From NCBI GenBank assembly GCA_900318375.1, contig ONKG01000011.1, positions 54,385 to 118,384 of the forward strand: 64,000 nucleotides of DNA, written 5' to 3'. The DNA comes from an uncultured Lachnospiraceae bacterium (GTDB lineage: Bacteria > Bacillota > Clostridia > Lachnospirales > Lachnospiraceae). Shown here one piece after another: positions 44,108-52,603 of the stretch. The position numbers and the translations under genes were made by a program. The notes under the pieces are model-generated. The model made no database searches. It saw only the letters and a program-made list of their open reading frames with translations, and was not told the DNA's origin. Every line of letters begins with the position of its first letter. Within the stretch, counting starts at the first letter, position 1.

Positions 44108-46210
44108 CTACTGATGAAACAGTGTAAATACCGCGACGCTTCGCTCCTTTAGAAGGAACAGAGGACTCTTCAAAAATACAGCCTGTTTGTGGAAAAAGAC
44201 GTGGTCATCGGCGTCTGTATAAATATTTATACCCCAGGAAAGACCTGCTCGAAGAGCGGGCAGGCGGATCTCAACGGGTTCCCAATAGGCATTGATGGCC
44301 ATATAGACCACATCGTCTCCCTCAGCACCCTCGGCACGGCCGGCATAAAGGATACCCAGCACCTTGTTGGAGCGGCCGATCAAGTGATCGTCGGGATTGG
44401 CTCCGCAGGCAATGACATCCGGCAGACCGCAGACAGCGGGGCCCAGAGGCCTGGAGATGACAGGATGCTTTTTGCGGAAAGCGATGACATTTTTGAAAAA
44501 CTTGAAGAACTGCTTGTTCAGCCGCAGATAGTCCCAGTTGAGCCAGGAGACTTCATTGTCCTGACAATAGCTGTTGTTGTTGCCGTGCTGTGTATTGCCG
44601 AATTCGTCTCCGGCAAGGATCATCGGCGTGCCGCGGCTGCACATCAGAACAGTGATGGCATTGCGCATCATCTTGTATCGGAGCTCCTGTATAACGGGAT
44701 CGTCCGTGGGACCCTCCACGCCGCAGTTCCAGCTCCGGTTATCGTTTGCGCCGTCCGCATTGTTCCAGCCGTTTGCCTCATTGTGCTTGTGGTTGTAGGA
44801 AAACAGGTCATACAGAGTAAAGCCGTCGTGACAGGTAATAAAATTGACCGAGGAACGGAAACCCTGATACCCGTTGCTGTAAAGATCAGCAGAACCCATG
44901 ATCCTTTCTGCGGTCTCGGCGGCATTCCAATAATTGCCCTTGAGGAAATCGCGCAGAGAATCACGATAGCGGCCGTTCCACTCTGCCCACCGGTTATAGG
45001 CGGGGAAGCTGCCCACCTGATAGATCCCGCCGGCATCCCAGGGCTCGGCAATGAGCTTGGTGTCCGCAAGAACAGGGTCCTCGGAAATAGCGCGCAGCAG
45101 AGGCGGATCACCCATGGGAACACCTATATGGCTTCTGCCCAGAATACTGGCAAGGTCGAAACGAAAGCCGTCGACATGGTACTGGGTCACCCAGTGCCGG
45201 AGACAGTCGACGATATATCGGACTACCACGGGATGATTGCAGTTAAATGTATTGCCGCATCCGCTGAAATTGTAATACTCTCCGCCGGGTGTCAGCATAT
45301 AATAAACACTGTTGTCGACACCCTTAAAGCACATGAAGGGGCCTGTCTTGTCACCTTCGGCAGTATGGTTGAACACAACATCGAGATAAACTTCGATCTT
45401 GTTTTCTTTGAGGACCTGGATCATAGTCTTGAGCTCCGAGCCCTCTTCATTATATTCGATCGAAGCGGAATAAGCCGTATTGGGTGCAAAAAATGCAACC
45501 GTATTGTATCCCCAGTATTCAAGAAGACGTTTGCCGTTATGCGTACGTGCGTTGATCGTCTCGTCAAATTCAAAGACGGGCATAAGCTCCACGGCAGTGA
45601 TCCCCAGACTCTTCAAATGGGGTATTTTTTCAATAATGCCGGCAAAAGTGCCGGGATAACGGACACCGGAAGACCTGTGTCTGGTAAATCCGCGCACATG
45701 CATCTCGTAGATGATGGTATCTTCCATCTTTGTCCGGGGAAAATCAGCCTTTTTCCAGACAAAATTGTCCTTGACGACTCGTGCGTGATAGGCACCGGAC
45801 TGCTTGGCGGCACCCCAGGCGCGCTGCCCGGTGACGGCCTTTGCATAAGGATCCAGAATCAGTTTTTTGCGGTCGAAAATAAGGCCCTTCGACGGATCAT
45901 TGGGGCCGTTGAAACGATAGCAGTATTCAAACTCCTCAATATTGAGCTGGTAGACAAAAATCGAATAAATACCGCCGGTGCGGTAACGCTCCGGAATACG
46001 GATGATGGCATAAGGAACTTCTGCTTTGCGGCGGAACAGTAAAAGCTCACAGGAAGTCGCGTGCTGAGAATAAATCGTAAAATTCACACCGCCTGTAAGC
46101 CTTGTCGCGCCGTTGAGCAGACAATTGCCCGGACGCACCCTAAACCCCGATATTTCATCAAATGACCGATCTGTATCCACGATCGTGTCTACAACATTTA
46201 ATCGCTTCAT
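44108..46210 (-). CDS. glgX: Glycogen debranching enzyme, isoamylase/GlgX type (GH13)
   Basis: A 700-residue hydrolase of alpha-1,6 branch points in glycogen or related alpha-glucans. An N-terminal CBM48-like beta domain precedes the GH13 barrel, whose conserved regions are visible: DVVFNHTAEGD, GFRFDLASIL (nucleophile Asp), AEPWDAGG (acid/base Glu) and the third acid in CHDGFTLYD; GNNNSYCQDNEVSWLNWD is typical of the isoamylase branch. No secretion signal, so it acts in the cytoplasm on stored glycogen. It is directly upstream of, and probably cotranscribed with, a two-component system. Confidence 0.93.
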   Translation of the reverse strand: MKRLNVVDTIVDTDRSFDEISGFRVRPGNCLLNGATRLTGGVNFTIYSQHATSCELLLFRRKAEVPYAIIRIPERYRTGGIYSIFVYQLNIEEFEYCYRFNGPNDPSKGLIFDRKKLILDPYAKAVTGQRAWGAAKQSGAYHARVVKDNFVWKKADFPRTKMEDTIIYEMHVRGFTRHRSSGVRYPGTFAGIIEKIPHLKSLGITAVELMPVFEFDETINARTHNGKRLLEYWGYNTVAFFAPNTAYSASIEYNEEGSELKTMIQVLKENKIEVYLDVVFNHTAEGDKTGPFMCFKGVDNSVYYMLTPGGEYYNFSGCGNTFNCNHPVVVRYIVDCLRHWVTQYHVDGFRFDLASILGRSHIGVPMGDPPLLRAISEDPVLADTKLIAEPWDAGGIYQVGSFPAYNRWAEWNGRYRDSLRDFLKGNYWNAAETAERIMGSADLYSNGYQGFRSSVNFITCHDGFTLYDLFSYNHKHNEANGWNNADGANDNRSWNCGVEGPTDDPVIQELRYKMMRNAITVLMCSRGTPMILAGDEFGNTQHGNNNSYCQDNEVSWLNWDYLRLNKQFFKFFKNVIAFRKKHPVISRPLGPAVCGLPDVIACGANPDDHLIGRSNKVLGILYAGRAEGAEGDDVVYMAINAYWEPVEIRLPALRAGLSWGINIYTDADDHVFFHKQAVFLKSPLFLLKERSVAVFTLFHQ

Positions 46211-46586
46211 TTTACGTTAACCATCTTTGATGACTGACTTAAGATGTCTATTAAAATCTTTTACCAATAAGAAATATCTTTACATACTATTCTAATGATA
46301 CCAGATATAAGCAAAAATTCATAGAAAAAACTCAAAGATTCTCTACTCGGAATACTGGATTCCTGGAGGCGGGACTCCGGGGACGTTTCTGATGGTCCCC
46401 AGCGTCCCGCCGGCATGCTGAAGCCGATCATGAAAAAGGAAAAAGCAGGCCATGCGCACAAAGTGCAATGGCCTGCCGTAATTTTTTCATGAGCAATAAT
46501 GATTTGTCATAATAATTTTTTATTATGATTTTAATCCTTCGGCAATCCAAAGGCTTGCCGTTTACATAAGCTTATAAGGGATAAGC
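46211..46586. other. 376-base gap between oadA-type gene end and glgX start
   Basis: It holds a GC-rich hairpin at 46368-46411 (8-bp outer stem 46368-46375 with 46404-46411, 6-bp inner stem 46379-46384 with 46395-46400, small internal loops) and the terminator at 46440-46487. No coding frame looks real. The glgX promoter is on the left of 46211 on the minus strand reading in from about 46260-46330, but I cannot define it. Confidence 0.6.
46440..46487 (-). terminator. Bidirectional terminator after the decarboxylase operon
   Basis: GCAGGCCAT (46445-46453) pairs with ATGGCCTGC (46468-46476), with an inner GCAC/GTGC stem. T-runs follow on both strands (AAAAA on the left for minus, TTTTTT at 46482-46487 for plus). 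It ends the minus-strand operon whose last gene stops at 46587. Confidence 0.92.
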
Positions 46587-48008
46587 TTATGCAGGGTAAG
46601 CTCCGTTCTTGGTGTCTGCCTTGGAAAGATCGACACCGGTCTGCTGTGCCTGACGATATTTGAAGAAATCGACAGCAACCTGAGGGAACAGAGCGTAGGA
46701 CAGAACGTCCTCATCCTGCTGCTTCCACTGGGCAACTTCCTTCTCAAACTTGGCAAGCTGGGGCTCGATGAGATCTGCGGGACGGCAGGTGATAGGCTCC
46801 TGGTCGCCGATGATCTTCTTGCGCACCTCTTCCTTGATGGGAAGGGTCGTGCGTCCATAGTGGCCGCTAACCAGATCCTTGGTCTGTCCGGAAGAGACTT
46901 TGTAGCGCTCTCCCATCAGGACGTTCATGACGGCCTGAGTACCGACGATCTGGGAAGAAGGAGTGACGAGAGGCGGCTGGCCGAGGTCTTCACGCACACG
47001 CGGAACTTCCTCGAGAACCTCTGTCAGACGGTCGCTTGCGCCCTGCTCTGCCAGCTGGCTGACCATGTTGGAAAGCATGCCGCCGGGAACCTGGTAGAGC
47101 AGAGTACGGATGTTGACGCCCAGAACCTTGGTGCTGAGAAGTCCGCTCTCCAGGCACTCTTCACGATAAGGTGTGAAGTGATCCGCGATCTCCTTGAGGG
47201 CAGCCTGGGAAAGGCCTGTGTCATAAGGAGTACCTTCGAAGGCACCGACCATAACCTCGGTCGCGGGCTGGGAAGTTCCCAGGGCGAAGGGGCTGATCGC
47301 GCAGTCGATGATGTCTACGCCTGCCTCTGCAGCCTTCATGTAAGTCATGGAACCGCAGCCGGAGGTGTAGTGGGTGTGGAGCTCGATAGGAAGATCTGTC
47401 GCGGACTTGAGCGCGCGGATCAGCTTCTCGGCTTCGTAGGGAACAAGGAGGCCGGCCATATCCTTGATGCAGATGGAGTCAGCGCCCATGTTCTCGATAT
47501 CTTTTGCGATATTCATCCAGTACTCTTCGTTATAGGCGGAACCGATGGTATAGGAAAGAGCGATCTGAGAGTGGCCGCCCTCTTTCTTGCAGGCCTTGAC
47601 AGAAGTCTCAAGGTTGCGAAGGTCGTTCAGGCAGTCAAAAATACGGATGATATCGATGCCGTTGGCGATGGATTTCTGTACGAAATACTCGACAACATCG
47701 TCTGCATAGTGGCTGTAACCCAGAAGGTTCTGGCCGCGGAGCAGCATCTGGAGCTTGGTCTTCTTGAAGCCGGCTTTGAGCTTGCGAAGTCTCTCCCACG
47801 GATCTTCCTTGAGGAAACGAAGACAGGAATCGAAAGTCGCGCCGCCCCAGCACTCTACGGCGTTGTAACCGATATTATCCATCTTGTCGATGATGGGCAG
47901 CATAACCTCGGTGGGCATACGGGTCGCGATCAGGGACTGGTGTGCGTCACGCAGGATGGTCTCTGTGATCTTGACCGGCTTGGGTGTGATAATTTTATTT
48001 TCAGACAT
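46587..48008 (-). CDS. oadA: Oxaloacetate decarboxylase alpha / pyruvate carboxylase subunit B-type carboxyltransferase
   Basis: A 473-residue biotin-dependent carboxyltransferase moving CO2 between oxaloacetate/pyruvate and carboxybiotin. The HMGL-like barrel shows TETILRDAHQSLIATRM (metal-binding Asp), ECWGGATFDSCLRFL, LLRGQNLLGY, ICIKDMAGLL with the Lys that is carboxylated in the family, and LHTHYTSG with metal-binding His residues. The C-terminal biotin domain is missing, matching the separate biotin carrier encoded upstream. ATG 48008 follows GGAG by 8 nt; a longer frame to 48041 lacks one. It is the last gene of the operon. Confidence 0.9.
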   Translation of the reverse strand: MSENKIITPKPVKITETILRDAHQSLIATRMPTEVMLPIIDKMDNIGYNAVECWGGATFDSCLRFLKEDPWERLRKLKAGFKKTKLQMLLRGQNLLGYSHYADDVVEYFVQKSIANGIDIIRIFDCLNDLRNLETSVKACKKEGGHSQIALSYTIGSAYNEEYWMNIAKDIENMGADSICIKDMAGLLVPYEAEKLIRALKSATDLPIELHTHYTSGCGSMTYMKAAEAGVDIIDCAISPFALGTSQPATEVMVGAFEGTPYDTGLSQAALKEIADHFTPYREECLESGLLSTKVLGVNIRTLLYQVPGGMLSNMVSQLAEQGASDRLTEVLEEVPRVREDLGQPPLVTPSSQIVGTQAVMNVLMGERYKVSSGQTKDLVSGHYGRTTLPIKEEVRKKIIGDQEPITCRPADLIEPQLAKFEKEVAQWKQQDEDVLSYALFPQVAVDFFKYRQAQQTGVDLSKADTKNGAYPA

Positions 48009-48061
48009 ATTCTTTTCTCCTAGTATAGTCTCCTGGTACATGTATGGCAGTTCAGAAACGG

Positions 48062-48180
48062 TCGATCAAAATTCAATGAACGAACCGATGATCATACAGA
48101 TTTTATCAACATTCTATGAATGAACCAGTGATCCGACAAAGTTGATCAAAAATCAATGAATGAACTTGTGATCAGACGAT
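48062..48180. repeat. Three 40-bp tandem repeats between oadB and oadA
   Basis: Three copies with exactly 40-base spacing (ATCAA at 48065, 48105 and 48145) share the pattern GATCAAAAATCAATGAATGAAC followed by GTGATCAGAC; copies are about 75-85 percent alike. The third copy overlaps the oadB stop codon at 48172-48174. GATCA half-sites recur in each unit. Confidence 0.88.
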
Positions 48181-49317
48181 TCCGAAAACGGCCATGAACA
48201 CACCGGCAACGACGGCAGTACCTATAACGCCTGCGACGTTGGGACCCATTGCATGCATGAGCAGGAAGTTGGAAGGATCATATTCCGCACCGACCTTCTG
48301 CGAGACACGTGCCGCCATAGGAACAGCGGAAACGCCTGCCGAACCGATCAGAGGATTGACCTTTCCGCCGGTGAGAGCGCACATCAGTTTGCCGAACAGG
48401 CAGCCTGCGGCAGTACCGAAGGAGAATGCGACAAGACCAAGACCGACGATCTTAAGTGTTTCAATATTCAGGAATGCTTCTGCACTGGTGGTCGCGCCTA
48501 CGGAAGTACCCAGCAGGATAACAACGATATACATCAGAGCGTTGGAAGCAGTGTCAGTCAGCTGACGGACAACGCCGCACTCACGGAAGAGGTTACCCAG
48601 CATCAGCATACCGATCAGGGGAGCCGTGGTGGGAAGAATCATACAGACGACGACTGTAACGACGATCGGGAAGAGGATTCTTTCCAGCTTGGATACAGGT
48701 CGAAGCTGTGACATTTTGATCTTGCGCTCTTTGTCCGTTGTCAGCGCGCGCATGATGGGCGGCTGAATGATCGGAACCAGAGACATGTAGGAGTAGGCTG
48801 CGACAGCGATCGGTCCCAGAAGCTGTGTCTGTCCAAGTTTGGAGCAGAGGAAAATGGAAGTAGGGCCGTCGGCGCCGCCGATGATGGAGATAGCTGCAGC
48901 GGCTTTACCGTTGAAGCCAAACCAGATCGCGCCGAAGTATGCACTGAAAATACCGAACTGAGCTGCAGCGCCCAGCAGGAAACTCATAGGGTTCGCGATC
49001 AGGGGACCGAAGTCCGTCATCGCGCCGACACCCATGAAAATCAGTGAAGGCAGGATCGCCCACTCATCGAGAGTGAAGAAATAGTACAGAAGTCCGCCCG
49101 GTGATCCGTTTGCGGGTTTTGCCATAATATCGGGATAGATATTAACGAGCAGCATACCGAAAGCGATCGGAACGAGCAGAAGGGGCTCAAATCCCTTTGC
49201 GATTGCAAGATACAGAAATACAAACGCGATCAGGATCATCAGGTAGTTGCCCCAGGTCAGATTAAGAAACGCTGTCTGACGCAGAAGATTTCCCAGCGTA
49301 TTAGTAATATATTCCAT
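48172..49317 (-). CDS. oadB: Sodium ion-translocating decarboxylase, beta subunit
   Basis: A 381-residue integral membrane protein that decarboxylates carboxybiotin and exports Na+. It has roughly nine to eleven hydrophobic segments and the invariant regions LLPVPIAFG-like [48 protein letters not shown] with the Na+-site Asp, the [19 protein letters not shown] segment, and [16 protein letters not shown] and [12 protein letters not shown] near the end. It can serve oxaloacetate, methylmalonyl-CoA or glutaconyl-CoA decarboxylases; the carboxyltransferase decides. It follows the biotin carrier gene by 93 bases. Confidence 0.94.
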   Translation of the reverse strand: MEYITNTLGNLLRQTAFLNLTWGNYLMILIAFVFLYLAIAKGFEPLLLVPIAFGMLLVNIYPDIMAKPANGSPGGLLYYFFTLDEWAILPSLIFMGVGAMTDFGPLIANPMSFLLGAAAQFGIFSAYFGAIWFGFNGKAAAAISIIGGADGPTSIFLCSKLGQTQLLGPIAVAAYSYMSLVPIIQPPIMRALTTDKERKIKMSQLRPVSKLERILFPIVVTVVVCMILPTTAPLIGMLMLGNLFRECGVVRQLTDTASNALMYIVVILLGTSVGATTSAEAFLNIETLKIVGLGLVAFSFGTAAGCLFGKLMCALTGGKVNPLIGSAGVSAVPMAARVSQKVGAEYDPSNFLLMHAMGPNVAGVIGTAVVAGVFMAVFGIV

Positions 49318-49410
49318 ATAAAGGCCTCCTGGTGAAATAACCGGGTACTACCGGGTACACGAAATGTTCTGTGAGGAAGTAAATCCCATCACAAAATCGC
49401 TGTTCCTGGA

Positions 49411-49791
49411 TTAGTCTACGGTCGCCAGAACTGTACCGGCCTCGACAGCATCACCGACTGCGCAGTCAATGGAAGCGATGGTGCCGTCAACAGGAGAAAC
49501 CATAGGGATCTCCATCTTCATTGCCTCGAGGATGATAACAGTCTCGCCCTTCTTGACTGCCTGGCCGACCTTCACATCGATCTTGAAGACCTTGCCTGCT
49601 GCGCCTGCTTCGATCTTGTTGGCGCCTGCGCCTGCGGAAGCTGCCTTAGCTGCGGGAGCTGCGGGCATGGGAGCTGTCTGAGCGGGGGCCTTGGGCATTG
49701 CGGGTGCTGCTGCGGGAGCTGCGCCGCCTGCGCTCTCCTCGACAGTTACTTCATATGCAACTCCATTCACGGTAATGGTATAGCTCTTCAT
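49411..49791 (-). CDS. Biotin carboxyl carrier protein of the decarboxylase
   Basis: A 126-residue carrier. After a short beta N terminus (YTITVNGVAYEV) comes an Ala/Pro-rich flexible linker (about residues 22-55), then a biotinyl domain with the biotinylation site ILEAMKMEIPM and the ending GDAVEAGTVLATVD. It shuttles CO2 on biotin between the carboxyltransferase subunits and the membrane beta subunit, like MmdC and GcdC. It lies between the OadG-like and oadB genes, the usual order in methylmalonyl-CoA decarboxylase clusters. Confidence 0.95.
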   Translation of the reverse strand: MKSYTITVNGVAYEVTVEESAGGAAPAAAPAMPKAPAQTAPMPAAPAAKAASAGAGANKIEAGAAGKVFKIDVKVGQAVKKGETVIILEAMKMEIPMVSPVDGTIASIDCAVGDAVEAGTVLATVD

Positions 49792-49927
49792 TATGTACCT
49801 CCTGTGTGTACGAATAAAAGAAGTCAGATTTTACTTCAATTTTTTTGTGATGCTTTTTTCGAATGGAAACAGAGAATATTTAAATGCTTTTTGCTCTGCA
49901 AGTTCTCTGAATACCACACCATCAAAA

Positions 49928-50791
49928 TCATTTCCTGCCGATACGGCGGATCTTACGCACGACAAAACCATCGGGAGCCACTGTAGGCTCAGCCTGCTCG
50001 CGATAAGCAGTGACAGCTGCGGCAATTACTGCGATCAGAGCATCGTCATCAGACGACTGGGCTGCAAGAGATCCCTGGGATACTCGTGCGGGTGCAGGAG
50101 CTTCTGCGGCAGCGGAAGCCTTCTGCTGTTCTTCTTTTTCGATCTTCTTTTTATCCCATGAGGTGAAGACCTTACCGAAAGCTGCAATGATCAGGCTGAG
50201 CAGAATCAGAACAGCGAATGTAGTTCCCATACCCAGAAGGGTATTCAGGCCTGCCTGCTGGAGCATCTCGCCCATGGTATAGTTTACATTGGCGACAATA
50301 CTGGAATAATCTTCAGAAGGCATATATCCGGTAGACATGATGTCTTTTTCGATATTCTTGGAATATACGACAATACACTCGACTGTCCTCGGATTTCCTT
50401 TGGGATCAAGCTGATCACCTGTAACGCTGGTGGTGACCACATAATTATCATCTTCGTCAAGAGTGATGGCTTTATTCACATCCTCATCAAAATAGAAGCA
50501 GTCTATGATACCGTTTCCATCACTGTCTGTCGTAAAATCGACATTACCGAGCTCTTCTTTTGCGCTTGCCCAGCTCTCAAGGCCGGAATGAATAGCGGGG
50601 TAATCCTCAAATTCTTCGATTCTGTTATTTACGACGTTTTCGTCGATGCTCTGAATCGTCGACTGGGTCAGGCTGTAGAGGAGATTCTTGGTATCTTCGG
50701 AAATCTCCTTATTCTCCACGGTACCTCCGCAGGCAGTCAACATCAGAAGGCAGGCAAAAACGGCGAAAAAACCGAGTAGTTTCTTTCTCAT
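49928..50791 (-). CDS. OadG/MmdD-like decarboxylase subunit with an N-terminal lipoprotein domain
   Basis: A 287-residue composite. The N terminus is a lipoprotein signal (CLLMLTACGG, lipobox Cys near residue 21), followed by an extracytoplasmic domain of about 150 residues without recognised motif. A single membrane segment (LLGMGTTFAVLILLSLIIAAFG) and a charged, Ala/Pro-rich cytoplasmic tail with DDDALIAVIAAAVTAYR follow; this part matches the small OadG/MmdD subunit, which is normally only 80-120 residues and stabilises the complex. Location between the carboxyltransferase and biotin carrier supports the call. Confidence 0.85.
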   Translation of the reverse strand: MRKKLLGFFAVFACLLMLTACGGTVENKEISEDTKNLLYSLTQSTIQSIDENVVNNRIEEFEDYPAIHSGLESWASAKEELGNVDFTTDSDGNGIIDCFYFDEDVNKAITLDEDDNYVVTTSVTGDQLDPKGNPRTVECIVVYSKNIEKDIMSTGYMPSEDYSSIVANVNYTMGEMLQQAGLNTLLGMGTTFAVLILLSLIIAAFGKVFTSWDKKKIEKEEQQKASAAAEAPAPARVSQGSLAAQSSDDDALIAVIAAAVTAYREQAEPTVAPDGFVVRKIRRIGRK

Positions 50792-50903
50792 TTTTTGTCC
50801 TCATTCAGAAATCAAATCAGATCAATCATCGGCTGCGGGTCATTGCAGAAAAGGCAGCCGATCACTGTCAAAATCAGTGCTGTTCGTACGGATCTATATT
50901 CCG

Positions 50904-52322
50904 TCAGATAGAAGCATGTTTCCTGGAAGGAAGTGCTTCACGCTTGGAATAAAGGACTTCGACAGCGCCGATGAGGTACCTGCGGATCGAAGCAGGCTCG
51001 ACGATCTGATCAACATAGCCGCGTGCAGCTGCAGCGTCAATGCTGTTCTGAAGCTCATCATATGCCTTGGCAACCTCAGCGATCTCCTCAGAAGAACCGT
51101 TGCAGAGCACAGGTGCAGCGAACTTTCCTTCAAGGATACCGACGCATGCGTCTGTATAAGCGAAGGTAAGGTCTGCGCCCAGAGCCTTGCTGTTCATGAC
51201 AGCGTAGGCACTGCCGGCTGCTTTCTTTGTGATGACATTGATCTTGGGAACAGTTGCGCCGGCGAAAGCTGCAGCAAGACCGGCTGCGGCAGCGGCAACA
51301 GTGTTCTCCTCTGCCTCTGTAGCCGCAAAGCCGGCTGCATTGGTCAGGGTGATCACAGGAATCTCAAAAGCGTCGCAGAAACGAACCAGAGCGGAAGCTT
51401 TCGCGCAGCCTGCTGTTGTAAGAGCAGTGCCGAAATCCTCAGCCTTGGCGCCTGTCTCATCGTAGCAAGCGCTGCGGTTGGCGATGATACCGACTGTGGT
51501 GCCGCCGATGCGGGCAATGCCGGTGACCATCTCTTTTGCAAAATCTTTCTTTGTCTCGAAGAACTGTCCGCCGTCAGCGATCTCATACATAGCTGCGCGG
51601 GGATCTTCAACAAATGCCGCTGCGGAAGGGCAGTCACGATTCAGATCGTCTGCGCATTCCTGTGCAGCGTCATCTTCGTTATTGGAAGGAAGCATGGCGA
51701 TCAGGCCTCTGACCTGTGCAATGATCTCCTCTTCTGTCCCGACAAAATCAACATCGCCTGCAGCAGCTTTTTTGGATGCAGCCGCGGTGTTGTTCTTGTC
51801 TTCGCGATTGCCTGCAAGAGCATTGGGGGAATTGACGAAAAGCCTGGCGTCATTTTCCATGAAGGTAAAGTCCGTCATGGCAGGGAACAGGGCGAGACCG
51901 CCGCCGCAATTACCGAAGACTACGGAAACCTGAGGAATGACACCGGATGCCTTAGCCTGCTGTGCGTAAATTGCGCCGAATGCCGCAAGTGCATCCATGC
52001 CTTCCTGCAGACGCAGACCTGCGGAATCGATCAGACCGATGACAGGCGCGCCTGTACGCATAGCAAGGCGATACAGACCGACAATCTTTTTCGCATGCAT
52101 TTCACCGATGCTGCCGCCGAGAATGTCTGCGTTCTGACCGTAGACATAAACGAGTCTTCCGTCGATCAGACCGTAACCGGTTATCACGCCGTCAGAAGCC
52201 TCCCCGGCAGGTGCAGTGTTAAAATCTGTTGCTCTGGCCTTGACCATTGCGCCGATCTCAACAAAGCTGTTTGCGTCGAGCAGAGATAGGATCCGCTGTC
52301 TCGCTTTTGAAGTACTGCTCAT
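50904..52322 (-). CDS. Acyl-CoA carboxyltransferase (methylmalonyl-CoA decarboxylase alpha-type)
   Basis: A 472-residue crotonase-fold carboxyltransferase with two related halves. Typical oxyanion regions are GQNADILGGSIGEMHAKKI, IGLIDSAGLRLQEG and GNCGGGLALFPAMTDF in the first half, and NAAGFAATEAEENTVAAAAAGLAAAFA, KKAAGSAYAVMNSKALGADL in the second. Substrates in the family are methylmalonyl-, propionyl- or glutaconyl-CoA; the mmdA-D-C-B gene order points to methylmalonyl-CoA. ATG 52322 follows GGAGGT by 7 nt; the longer frame starts in that site. It is the first gene of the operon. Confidence 0.88.
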   Translation of the reverse strand: MSSTSKARQRILSLLDANSFVEIGAMVKARATDFNTAPAGEASDGVITGYGLIDGRLVYVYGQNADILGGSIGEMHAKKIVGLYRLAMRTGAPVIGLIDSAGLRLQEGMDALAAFGAIYAQQAKASGVIPQVSVVFGNCGGGLALFPAMTDFTFMENDARLFVNSPNALAGNREDKNNTAAASKKAAAGDVDFVGTEEEIIAQVRGLIAMLPSNNEDDAAQECADDLNRDCPSAAAFVEDPRAAMYEIADGGQFFETKKDFAKEMVTGIARIGGTTVGIIANRSACYDETGAKAEDFGTALTTAGCAKASALVRFCDAFEIPVITLTNAAGFAATEAEENTVAAAAAGLAAAFAGATVPKINVITKKAAGSAYAVMNSKALGADLTFAYTDACVGILEGKFAAPVLCNGSSEEIAEVAKAYDELQNSIDAAAARGYVDQIVEPASIRRYLIGAVEVLYSKREALPSRKHASI

Positions 52323-52382
52323 GTTATGGACCTCCAAATCATTAATAAAATATTAAAATGCACTTTTTCACATGCACTTATG

Positions 52383-52401
52383 AGTATACCACAGCTGTCA
52401 A
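52383..52401 (-). promoter_or_regulatory. Possible extended -10 promoter of the decarboxylase operon
   Basis: On the minus strand TGGTATACT puts a TATACT at 52388-52383 with a TGn extension. Two TTGACAG copies (52401-52396 and 52418-52413) lie too near and too far for a normal -35, so they may instead be regulator sites. A 7-bp hairpin (52466-52472 with 52492-52498) is further upstream. Confidence 0.4.
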
Positions 52402-52603
52402 AAAACAAAAACTGTCAATATTACAAAAAAATAAACATCGTTACTGTTCGCATTGTATATATTTTGCACGCAAACTACTGTGATTCAATGCTGCGTGCAT
52501 CCTAAACCGGCATGAACCGGTCAATATCACAGGCTGACGAAGCCGTTCATGAAAAGGATTGGCATGCCCCTTCCCTGATCAGACTGACGTATTCATTCAA
52601 TGA

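Noticed and set aside
44189-46042. Plus-strand open frame of 617 codons opposite glgX
   Set aside because: Shadow of the debranching-enzyme gene; the GH13 motifs are on the minus strand.
46261-46461. Minus-strand 66-codon open frame in the glgX-oadA gap
   Set aside because: It is made of the GC-rich hairpin and terminator sequence and has no start signal.
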